From contig NZ_CAJYCN010000009.1 in the NCBI RefSeq assembly GCF_913566895.1, positions 35,831-99,830 of the forward strand: a DNA stretch of 64,000 nucleotides, given 5' to 3'. Shown one piece after another: positions 9,305-17,722 of this stretch. The position numbers and the translations under genes are program-made. Each line of letters begins with the position of its first letter. Position 1 is the first letter of the stretch. Source of the DNA: Listeria ilorinensis (GTDB lineage: Bacteria; Bacillota; Bacilli; Lactobacillales; Listeriaceae). A model generated the notes under the pieces. That model searched no databases. It was not told the origin of the DNA and saw only the letters and a program-made list of their open reading frames with translations.

Positions 9305-9660
9305 CTTTATTTTGAAATCAAATATTGGATATGAATTATTCGCATTTAGCAAGTCAGCAGAGCGACTGTTCTTTCTGAGCAAACTGAGACAGATACAGAA
9401 ATGTGGGAAGAAAAAACCGCTGTTTCTTGATAGTAAGCTTAAACATTCCGGTTTACAGACTACAGCCATCTCTGACGGAAGTACTTTAGTTCACTCTTTT
9501 CTAAAACTAATCTATCCGTCAGCCTAGCTCGTATTGTAAAGAAGAATGTGGATGCTGCACGGCACACCTTAGTTACAGAGGTGCTGGTAACTGCAAACTA
9601 CCTGCTTTTGTGAGTGGAAGCGACTTGGCACTAACAGCCCTGCAGAAAAAATATAAACTA
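9305..9660. other. Intergenic stretch with nested inverted repeats, no convincing gene
   Basis: About 350 bp hold no ORF with a ribosome-binding site. CTGACGGA (9472-9479) pairs with TCCGTCAG (9515-9522) and encloses a second helix TTAGTT/AACTAA. Further on, CACCT/AGGTG and GTTAC/GTAAC repeats overlap near 9560-9592. This could be a structured small RNA or a decayed locus. I could not match it to a riboswitch class. Confidence 0.3.
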
Positions 9661-9710
9661 AAAAACAGCTCTTGTAAGAAGCTTTTCCGCTTCTTACAAG
9701 AGCTGTTTTT
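9661..9710. terminator. Strong bidirectional terminator
   Basis: A near-perfect hairpin with 21-bp arms around a six-base loop is flanked by A and T runs. It serves the GNAT gene on the minus strand, whose stop codon touches it, and blocks read-through from the left. Confidence 0.9.
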
Positions 9711-10212
9711 ATTTGATTCCTAGTTGGTAAACATCCACCTGATGTTCTTTTTCACCAAAAGTCTGCTGTTTGGAATCGATTTTCCGGTAGCCTAGGTGTT
9801 CCCAGAACCCTACCGCCGCTTCATTTTCAGCAAGAATACCGATTCGTAGTGTGTCAGCTCCCCCGTCAATCGCCCATTCGCGAATCACTTGATGGAGGAC
9901 CTTGCCCATGCCTGCTTTCCGTGCATCTGGAACCAGCAGCAAAAGCCCGATGATCCATTCACCTTTGCGCGGATAATCTGCCACAACATCAATTACGCCG
10001 ATCGGGGCATCCTCTTCGTCCAAGATCGCCATGACAAACTTATCGAATTTACTTTTACCGGGAGGCAAGTCCTGAATAATGGCAAGCGCATCCGCCTCAG
10101 TAGCAGGACGTCCCTGCTCAATCAAAAAATAGTCGCTACTGGCATCCGCGACTGTTTCCACCAGCGCCACATCCGTCTTATTTAAAAATTTGACATGATA
10201 ATTCCGTTTCAT
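9709..10212 (-). CDS. GNAT-family N-acetyltransferase
   Basis: A 167-residue GNAT enzyme transferring an acyl group from acyl-CoA to an unknown amine. The acetyl-CoA loop is in LLLLVPDARKAGMGKVLHQ, a variant of the usual Q/RxxGxG/A motif. The family C-terminal pattern NEAAVGFWEHLGYRKID follows. I use ATG 10212 (MKRNYHVKF); the reading is open further upstream but would run across the promoter of the divergent phosphatase gene and looks non-coding. A weak Shine-Dalgarno leaves the start uncertain. Confidence 0.82.
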   Translation of the reverse strand: MKRNYHVKFLNKTDVALVETVADASSDYFLIEQGRPATEADALAIIQDLPPGKSKFDKFVMAILDEEDAPIGVIDVVADYPRKGEWIIGLLLLVPDARKAGMGKVLHQVIREWAIDGGADTLRIGILAENEAAVGFWEHLGYRKIDSKQQTFGEKEHQVDVYQLGIK

Positions 10213-10308
10213 TCTTTCACTCTTTTCTACTCGGATTTCCACTCTTTCATCTTGCCATATTTCTAGGCAACTTTCAAACCAAATCGAAAACAGGCCGATA
10301 AATTGTGT

Positions 10309-10314
10309 TATACT
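10309..10314 (+). promoter_or_regulatory. Extended -10 promoter of the Cof phosphatase gene
   Basis: TGTTATACT gives an extended -10 about 30 bp before the start codon; no good -35 is visible. Confidence 0.5.
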
Positions 10315-10344
10315 AGTAAAGAATGAGCTAAAAGGAGACAAATG

Positions 10345-11157
10345 ATGTATAAATTAGTAGCAATTGATATTGATGGAACATTACTAAATGACAACCATGA
10401 AGTAACAACAGAAGTAAAAGACGCAATCCGCGAGGCTAAAAAGAAAGGTGTTAAAATCGTCCTGTGCACAGGTCGCCCGCTTGTCGGTGTCGAGCAGTAT
10501 CTGAGTGATCTTGAGCTGCGCGAAGAAGGCGACTATGTGATCAGCTTTAATGGTGCAATGGTTCAGGATACCTTTACCAAAAAGGTTCTGACACATTTGA
10601 CGCTTGGCTACGACGATCTTGCAGAAATCTATACTTTCAGTGAAAAAACTGCTCTGCATATGCATTTCTTTGACAGCGAAACACTTTACACACCTAACCG
10701 CCACATTGGCAAATATACGATCAATGAGGCCTACTTGACTGGTGCGCAGCTGATCTTCCAAGAAATCGAGCAGACACCTCGCGATATTATGATGTCAAAA
10801 GCGATGCTGATCGACGAGCCGGAACTTCTGGAAGCGGGTATCGCGCAAGTTCCAGCCGAATTTCACGAAAAATTCCATCTTGTTCGCAGCACACCGTTCT
10901 ATTTGGAAATCCTGAATAAAGATGCCAGCAAGGGCAATGCCGTCCATGCACTGGCCGAAAAACTTGGCATTCAGCAGTCAGAAGTGATGTGTATCGGCGA
11001 TCAGGAAAATGATATGACCATGATCCAATATGCCGGTCTTGGCGTCGCAATGGGCAATGCCACCGATGCCATCAAAGAGGCGGCCGGATTCATCACAGCA
11101 ACCAACAACGAAAGTGGCGTAGCAGTGGCGATTCGGAAGTTTATATTAGGTGAATAA
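10345..11157 (+). CDS. Cof/YidA-type HAD phosphatase
   Basis: A 270-residue HAD IIB phosphatase with motif I DIDGTL (nucleophile Asp8), motif II LCTGR, a conserved Lys at KDASKGNAV and motif IV GDQENDMTM. It is likely a sugar-phosphate phosphatase of the YidA type. In Listeria a gene of this type lies near rpoC and next to a GH1 gene, as here, so it fits the ancestral gene order. The second ATG (10345) has better spacing (7 nt) from AAAGGAG than the first (10342). Confidence 0.9.
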   Translation: MYKLVAIDIDGTLLNDNHEVTTEVKDAIREAKKKGVKIVLCTGRPLVGVEQYLSDLELREEGDYVISFNGAMVQDTFTKKVLTHLTLGYDDLAEIYTFSEKTALHMHFFDSETLYTPNRHIGKYTINEAYLTGAQLIFQEIEQTPRDIMMSKAMLIDEPELLEAGIAQVPAEFHEKFHLVRSTPFYLEILNKDASKGNAVHALAEKLGIQQSEVMCIGDQENDMTMIQYAGLGVAMGNATDAIKEAAGFITATNNESGVAVAIRKFILGE

Positions 11158-11163
11158 ATAAAA

Positions 11164-11218
11164 AAACGGGAATCATGCTCATTTCTACTAACCAGAATGA
11201 CCATGATTCTCGATTTTT
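11164..11218 (+). terminator. Terminator of the Cof phosphatase gene
   Basis: A long imperfect hairpin (GGGAATCATG arm; CATGATTCTC arm) is followed by ATTTTTAT. Confidence 0.8.
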
Positions 11219-11511
11219 ATTTGCAAAACAATTTTCCAATACCTGCTAAAGCCAAGTTGTTTTTCATCGATGTGGTTGCTCTTCAGTCTGTACTCAAGCT
11301 CGTTAATAAATGCTCTTCTTTACCTAATTTACAAGTGTTTTTTAAAGACCGGATTGCAGGTGAACTTCCTACTGAAATAACATATTTGCTTTAGATATAC
11401 CCATTAAAAGAAACTTACTTAAAATCTACACTTCTGACTATCTTTATAAAAGAATATACTTTAAAATAAAGAAGTAGAATGTTTTTATCAAACCGAAGGA
11501 ATTCGGTCATA
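11219..11511 (+). promoter_or_regulatory. Intergenic region and leader upstream of the GH1 gene
   Basis: About 290 bp. A reading that begins inside the preceding terminator hairpin stays open to 11394 but lacks a ribosome-binding site, so I do not call it. A -10-like TATACT lies near 11454, and a short perfect hairpin ACCGAA-GGAA-TTCGGT at 11493-11508 sits just upstream of the GH1 start. That hairpin could modulate translation. Confidence 0.35.
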
Positions 11512-11512
11512 A

Positions 11513-12964
<1,452 letters not shown>

Positions 12965-12972
12965 TTTTATAA

Positions 12973-13007
12973 GAAAGACCACTGCACTTTCGTGCAGTGG
13001 TCTTTTT
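12973..13007 (+). terminator. Terminator of the GH1 gene
   Basis: A perfect hairpin with AAGACCACTGCAC and GTGCAGTGGTCTT arms and a four-base loop ends in a T-run. Confidence 0.92.
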
Positions 13008-13206
13008 GTGTTGCTGTTTGGGACGAAAAATAAATGTTAGTCGAACAAATCCAATCTGCTTGATTAATACCCATCACCAGAACTGTGGCAGTTTTTAACA
13101 TAGTCAAATCAAAACGGTTGATAAGCAATTACTTTGATCTAGCTATATTCAAGTTTTTAAATATATTTTTCTATTATCACGAAGTATTCGATTATGCTTC
13201 TTTTTT

Positions 13207-13887
13207 TTAATAAGGGCGTATAATGGCTATAAATAGATAAGCAATTAAAATAATACAACCTACTAATATTACAATATTTCTCATCAATATTTTAAATGAT
13301 ATTTCATTTTTCGTCATTTGAGTAAGCCAAGAATTGTAGTCATCTTGTGCATTGACAACTTTAGTTACTATATCTGTAACCGTGACACCTAACTCATTTT
13401 CTAACTTCCCATTGTACTGATATTCTCCATTTACGCGTTGAAGCTCGATACGTTGCTTACTATCACTTAGATGAATGTATATAGGCTCATTTTTTTTAAT
13501 ATTAGTATGCGCTGTAATATTATCTTTTATAAAAACATCAAATGAAATTAGCTTGCTGAGTTCATCAAAAGGCTTTGTAGAAAAAGTATAATAAGCATCA
13601 TTCAAATTTCTGACTTGTGCAGAAATTTCAAATTGATCTGTTATCAAATGATTTCTTCCACTCTTAACGTCAAAATCCATCTCTATATCTGGCGAAATTT
13701 TTTCCCATTCATCATCAAATTTTCTTTGAAAAAGATATTGAGTCCTATCTTCAATACTAGCGTTTTCGAGCCTATTGATATTTTGTGTTAAATAAATGAT
13801 CAATCCAATGCATCCAACTGATAAAACTAATCCTATTCCTATTTTCAGTACCAATATCCATTTTTTACTCATAGTCAGTCCACTCAT
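13207..13887 (-). CDS. Membrane protein with two transmembrane ends, candidate TipC-like immunity protein
   Basis: A 226-residue protein with an N-terminal transmembrane helix (about residues 12-33) and a second one at the C-terminus (about 200-222). The roughly 165 residues between are polar and would lie outside the membrane. Its ATG overlaps the 3' end of the upstream toxin-like gene by 23 nt and follows AGAAGG, so the two are coupled. Overlapping downstream membrane proteins of this size are typical immunity partners of type VII LXG toxins (TipC family for TelC). This assignment rests on context and layout, not on a clear motif. Confidence 0.55.
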   Translation of the reverse strand: MSGLTMSKKWILVLKIGIGLVLSVGCIGLIIYLTQNINRLENASIEDRTQYLFQRKFDDEWEKISPDIEMDFDVKSGRNHLITDQFEISAQVRNLNDAYYTFSTKPFDELSKLISFDVFIKDNITAHTNIKKNEPIYIHLSDSKQRIELQRVNGEYQYNGKLENELGVTVTDIVTKVVNAQDDYNSWLTQMTKNEISFKILMRNIVILVGCIILIAYLFIAIIRPY

Positions 13888-14902
13888 TATTACCTTCTTT
13901 TAGATTCTTTATAAATTGAAGAGATACTTCAATGTGATCTTCTACCTGCTCCATTCCACCGTTAAGATAATCAAAAACCATACCCTTATGCGAATAATTG
14001 ACTAGATGATCAGTAATTTGCCCTTCAATTATTTCAAATCCTTTTTCCCTAGAACCATCACCAACATTCGTTACAAATTCATTCGCACGGTTTAACTCTC
14101 CTGCATCTATTTTATTATAATAATCGTTAATCACATTTAGTCCGCCAGAAGTCTTCTTACTCATAGCTGCCGCAAGATTTATCGCGTCTAAATCAGCGCA
14201 ATAATCGTCTTTCCCCATGCTTGGAAAAGCGCCAAACACACCAAATATATCCCCTGCATAACCTGCATTATCTTCAACTGAATAGATACCATTCTCTACA
14301 CCAGTATAAACAGAACCCGTCCATTTAAATGTATCAGAATGAAGCTGTGCTGCCAATGTAACCGACATATGTGCAAAATCAGTAGTTCCTTTAAATTGAT
14401 CAAACAAGAAGTCGCATCTATTCTGTTCTTCCTCAGACATAAGGTCATAATCTTTTTCAAGGATTGCTTTTGTATATTCTTCAACACTGCTCCAAGCGCA
14501 AATATTGTGTTGATTCACAATAGCTTTGCTTAATAAAGCGTACTCATCTTCATTTAAGCCTAGTTCAAGTAACTTTGCTTTTAAGTCTGCTTCATTTAGT
14601 GTTCCCGAAACAATTCCCCAAGCTTCAATACCTAACATATCTTGCTCACCATAGCAAAATGCGCCCATGTAGGCAAAGAATAACTTGAAAGCTTCAACTT
14701 CATTATCAGTTTGGCTTTTTAACGCCAAGTAAACTTTATACATAATTTCCGCTTCTTCTTCTGAAAAACCAAACTGATTTTTCATGGTTAATATAAACTC
14801 TGCTTCTTCAGAGCTATAATTAATTGTTCCAGCCTTATAACTCATTGGTGAAACCTTGCTATCATCCAATTGATCTAGCATCGCATCAAGCTCATCTTGC
14901 AT
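13865..14902 (-). CDS. Putative type VII secretion toxin C-terminal part (TelC-like), LXG domain missing
   Basis: A 345-residue protein. Residues about 175-280 include FAHMSVTLAAQL, an aspartate-rich motif DDYCADLDA (232-240), and NRANEFVTNVG. I associate this layout with TelC-type toxins, which degrade lipid II outside the cell and need an aspartate-rich site. The N-terminal LXG export domain expected of such effectors (about 200 residues) is absent. The reading stays open upstream to 14986 without a start, and neighbouring frames carry protein-like sequence, so the gene is probably truncated or frameshifted. The start at ATG 14902 has only a weak site. The region looks AT-richer than its flanks. 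Confidence 0.5.
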   Translation of the reverse strand: MQDELDAMLDQLDDSKVSPMSYKAGTINYSSEEAEFILTMKNQFGFSEEEAEIMYKVYLALKSQTDNEVEAFKLFFAYMGAFCYGEQDMLGIEAWGIVSGTLNEADLKAKLLELGLNEDEYALLSKAIVNQHNICAWSSVEEYTKAILEKDYDLMSEEEQNRCDFLFDQFKGTTDFAHMSVTLAAQLHSDTFKWTGSVYTGVENGIYSVEDNAGYAGDIFGVFGAFPSMGKDDYCADLDAINLAAAMSKKTSGGLNVINDYYNKIDAGELNRANEFVTNVGDGSREKGFEIIEGQITDHLVNYSHKGMVFDYLNGGMEQVEDHIEVSLQFIKNLKEGNNEWTDYE

Positions 14903-15007
14903 CTGGTGAATCTCTTTGAAGTTATTGACCCATGTTATATTAAAGTCGTGGAGTTGGTAATAATCTTTGTGACTTCTTGTCTCATGTCATAGTCAACTTC
15001 TTCAATC

Positions 15008-15229
15008 TCATATATATTCAAATTTGGAAAAGGTGAAAATCTCAAGTGGTAGGCGAGCGGATTTATCACACCAAACGTCATCATTCATCAACAACACATT
15101 CACGTTTAAATCAGCCAGATGCTCACTTTTTGATTTTATTTTCATTGAAAGCGCCCTCAATTTTTCTTGTTTTTCCCGTTTTAACAAGACATCTTGATGC
15201 AGCCGGTCAATTGTTGCGGTATATTTCAT
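15008..15229 (-). CDS. Small hypothetical protein upstream of the toxin-like gene, possibly frameshifted
   Basis: 73 residues, mostly helical and Lys-rich in the first half (QDVLLKREKQEKLRALSMK). GGAG sits 8 nt before ATG 15229. In the next frame after the A-run near 15027-15031 the sequence continues with a plausible C-terminus (NLNIYEIEEVDYDMRQEV) to a stop at 14935-14937. A one-base indel may therefore have shortened a protein of about 100 residues. It could be a small type VII accessory protein like those encoded beside LXG toxins, but no motif proves it. Confidence 0.45.
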   Translation of the reverse strand: MKYTATIDRLHQDVLLKREKQEKLRALSMKIKSKSEHLADLNVNVLLMNDDVWCDKSARLPLEIFTFSKFEYI

Positions 15230-15312
15230 TCTCTCATCTCCCTGCAGTTCGCTTGTTTTACAAGGATAATTATAATATATTTCAATATTGAACATAAATT
15301 CATACCTAATAT

Positions 15313-15345
15313 AAAAAGAGGCTGGACTTATGTCCCAGCCTTTTG
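15313..15345 (-). terminator. Terminator-like hairpin upstream of the toxin island
   Basis: GGCTGGGAC, loop ATAA, GTCCAGCC, then CTCTTTTT on the minus strand. No minus-strand gene lies directly upstream, so it may be the leftover end of a lost gene or may insulate the island. Confidence 0.6.
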
Positions 15346-15587
15346 TCATTCACTCTATATAGTTATTTATTTGTCCACTCGTAAATTAGTTTTATTTATT
15401 TCCTTATAAGGATTCTTCCAATGCGTAATGTTTTTTGTGTCATTTTTCAAATTATTCACAAAAAAAATAAAACGCATAATGTAGAGAAAGTTATCCACAT
15501 TACACGTTCTAGTCCTCTTTCATTTAGAGGTCTTCTCCATCATTATACCATCACATTCCTCCAGCGCAATATCTTCTAAAACAACCA
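15346..15587. repeat. Intergenic stretch with an imperfect inverted repeat
   Basis: ATGCGT (15421-15426) and TTTTTTGTG (15431-15439) pair with CACAAAAAA (15458-15466) and ACGCAT (15472-15477). This is an AT-rich dyad of about 57 bp of unknown role, perhaps an old insertion boundary. No gene was seen. Confidence 0.35.
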
Positions 15588-15616
15588 TTGACTTCCTTCT
15601 GTGAAAGCGCTATTAT
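15588..15616 (+). promoter_or_regulatory. Promoter with embedded CcpA cre site, upstream of the MarR-type gene
   Basis: -35 TTGACT (15588-15593) and -10 TATTAT (15611-15616) are 17 bp apart. Between and overlapping them, 15602-15615 matches the cre consensus TGWAANCGNTNWCA at 13 of 14 positions. This predicts carbon catabolite repression of the regulator and the membrane-protein gene behind it. Confidence 0.7.
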
Positions 15617-15738
15617 AAAAGTGTATATAATGTGATTTTTTTAACTAAACAAATCGGCATTATTTATTTTTACCAGATCAATCGCGCACAATTAATTGCA
15701 CACAACCAATTTACCTATTTCAAAAAAGGAGGAAAACC

Positions 15739-16167
15739 ATGGACGAAGAAACCTTAATTCTTGAAAATCAGCTTAGTTTCATCATGTACGCCTGCTCTAA
15801 AGAAACCATTCGCCGCTATAAGCCTTACCTGGATAAAGTTGGTTTGACCTACACGCAGTACATTGCCATGCTTGTCTTGTGGAATGAACATCCCATCACC
15901 GTCAAGGACCTCGGCAGAAAATTGTTTCTCGATTCCGGCACACTTACACCACTTTTGACGAAACTCGAAACCAAAGGGCTTGTTCAAAAAAGACGGGATC
16001 CTACTGACAAACGGAATGTCATCGTGGATGTTACTGAAAATGGTTTTGCACTCAAAGAGTCTGTGAAGGATATCCCAAAAGAAGTTCTTTCGCTGACCGG
16101 TGTGCCTAAAGAAGAAGCTAAGCAGATTCTTGAAATGCTGAAATCTGTTTTGGCACGTGTTCAATAA
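15739..16167 (+). CDS. MarR-family regulator, OhrR/MgrA-like but without the usual Cys
   Basis: This 142-residue winged-helix regulator contains the OhrR-type core (GLTYTQYIAMLVLW, then LFLDSGTLTPLLTKLE and RRDPTDKRNVIV). In OhrR and MgrA a reactive Cys follows the N-terminal ENQL/KEQL motif. Here that residue is Ser13 (ENQLSF) and a Cys appears at position 19 instead (MYACSK). Peroxide sensing may therefore be altered or lost. AAGGAGG lies 8 nt before the ATG. It is followed 24 bp later by a DUF5692 gene rather than ohr. Confidence 0.85.
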   Translation: MDEETLILENQLSFIMYACSKETIRRYKPYLDKVGLTYTQYIAMLVLWNEHPITVKDLGRKLFLDSGTLTPLLTKLETKGLVQKRRDPTDKRNVIVDVTENGFALKESVKDIPKEVLSLTGVPKEEAKQILEMLKSVLARVQ

Positions 16168-16191
16168 TTTTTCCAAAGGGAGGAAATGAAA

Positions 16192-17124
16192 ATGTTTTTA
16201 TTTGAAGCTGTTCCTTGGTATTCTTGGGTGATGTTTTTCGTGGTGATCGCCGCACTCATGCTGGCAAACGAGATCGCCCGCGCCAATAAATGGGTATCAC
16301 TGCTCCTCTTCTTAGTTTTGCCGATCATTTTGACCATCGCTGTTTGGCCAAAAACAGCTGGCGCAGGCTCCAGTACTGGGACATGGTTCCATTGGGTCAA
16401 AGTTTATTCAGCACTTGCCGGCTGTCTCGGCTTTATGGGACTTCGTTTTATCAAAGGGTGGGATAAAAATAAATACTTGCTGATGTTCCCCGCAATCATT
16501 CTGGCGATCAATATCATGGAAGCAGTCATTCGTGATTTTCAGGTCTCCAACCTTCATGGCTATATCGATGGCGTGATGATGGTCGGCGGCCCTTGGAATA
16601 TCATGAATGGGATTGCCGGAATCCTCAATATTATCACGATCTCCGGCTGGATGGGTATCGTCATCAGTCGCGACAAGCATCGGGACATGTTGTGGCCCGA
16701 TCAGCTCTGGTTCTGGATCATTGCCTACGACCTCTGGAATTTTGCCTATGTTTATAATTGTGTATCTGATCACGCATTCTATGCTGGAGCGGCTTTGCTG
16801 ATTTCCTGCACCATCCCCGCTTTCTTCATCAAAAAAGGCGCCTGGCTGCAGCACCGAGCTCAAACACTGGCCTTCTGGATGATGTTCACGATGAGCTTTC
16901 CAATGTTTGTGGGCGAGTCTCGCTTTTCAGTCGCTTCTTCGCATAGTGAAGCTGCACTTTGGTTCGTTAGCGGATTGGCTCTGGCTGCCAATGTGGCTGT
17001 TTTCGTTTATCACGTCTACAAGATTGTCAAATTCAAACGAAATCCATTTAAACAAGAGGTATATCCTGACTTGAAAGCTTACCAAAAAGTGGCTGACACA
17101 CCCCAAACCGCAGAACTGGCTTGA
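16192..17124 (+). CDS. DUF5692 family multi-pass membrane protein
   Basis: 310 residues with about eight to nine hydrophobic helices from the N-terminus (WYSWVMFFVVIAALMLA) to about residue 280, and a basic cytoplasmic tail. I recognise it as a DUF5692-type protein. The family has no established function that I know of. ATG 16192 follows GGGAGG by 8 nt; ATG 16186 is too close to the site. It shares the cre-containing promoter of the upstream MarR-type gene, which is probably its regulator. Confidence 0.75.
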   Translation: MFLFEAVPWYSWVMFFVVIAALMLANEIARANKWVSLLLFLVLPIILTIAVWPKTAGAGSSTGTWFHWVKVYSALAGCLGFMGLRFIKGWDKNKYLLMFPAIILAINIMEAVIRDFQVSNLHGYIDGVMMVGGPWNIMNGIAGILNIITISGWMGIVISRDKHRDMLWPDQLWFWIIAYDLWNFAYVYNCVSDHAFYAGAALLISCTIPAFFIKKGAWLQHRAQTLAFWMMFTMSFPMFVGESRFSVASSHSEAALWFVSGLALAANVAVFVYHVYKIVKFKRNPFKQEVYPDLKAYQKVADTPQTAELA

Positions 17125-17223
17125 GTAAGAATTCGCTTGCGATCCTTTTCGACAAAATACAGCATCCGTCGAATTAAGATCCAAAAAACGATTCCAAAGC
17201 TAACAGATAAAGGTTATCACTAA

Positions 17224-17271
17224 AAAACAGCGTCAAACATGAGAATTCAACTCTTGCTTGACGCTGTTTCT
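17224..17271. terminator. Bidirectional terminator between DUF5692 and GNAT genes
   Basis: AAACAGCGTCAA and TTGACGCTGTTT arms with an imperfect GAG/CTC extension. The restored end of the frameshifted GNAT gene lies inside it. Confidence 0.8.
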
Positions 17272-17722
17272 ATTTGTTTCGTCATAAAGCAGCTATTAGG
17301 ATCAGCTGAGTACTCACCAAATGGCTCTGTATAAACAAACCCCTCCCGCTCATATAATTTCTGGCCGGAATAAAATAATCCTCCACACCCGTTTCTAAAC
17401 TGATTTTCTGATAGCCTCGACGCTTGCCTTCTGCCAAAAGGAATCGCACCAGAGTCTTGGCGATTCCTTTATGCAAGTGCCTAGAATGCGTTTTTAAGGA
17501 TTTTAACTCCCCCTGAACCGGCGAAAGTTCTTTCAGGGCTATGCAGCCAACCACTTCCGTTCCTTCAAGAACCATCCATACCGTCACATTTTCTGCCTGT
17601 AAAGATTCTACTCCGAGCGCATGGACACTTTCCGGCGGGGACGTAGCATACATGTCCGCCAGATGGTCCCTGATCAGCTCAAGAAATGCCGGATTATTAA
17701 AATCTGCTTCTATAATTTTCAT
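17247..17722 (-). pseudogene. GNAT acetyltransferase with a C-terminal frameshift
   Basis: The first 123 or so residues form a normal GNAT (acetyl-CoA motif near HLHKGIAKTLVRFLL, then ISLETGVEDYFIPAR). After PAR the current frame gives a short unrelated tail that stops at 17282. Inserting one base in the short A-run at about 17358-17360 restores a standard GNAT end (LYEREGFVYTEPFGEY, then SADPNSCFMTK) that stops at 17247. This is either a recent inactivating deletion or a sequencing error. The gene overlaps the permease gene by 4 nt. Confidence 0.8.

Noticed and set aside
9312..9527. 71-codon open frame on the plus strand
   Set aside because: No Shine-Dalgarno and it crosses the inverted repeats; treated as non-coding.
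11197..11394. 65-codon open frame after the Cof phosphatase gene
   Set aside because: It begins inside the terminator hairpin and lacks a ribosome-binding site; no family recognised.
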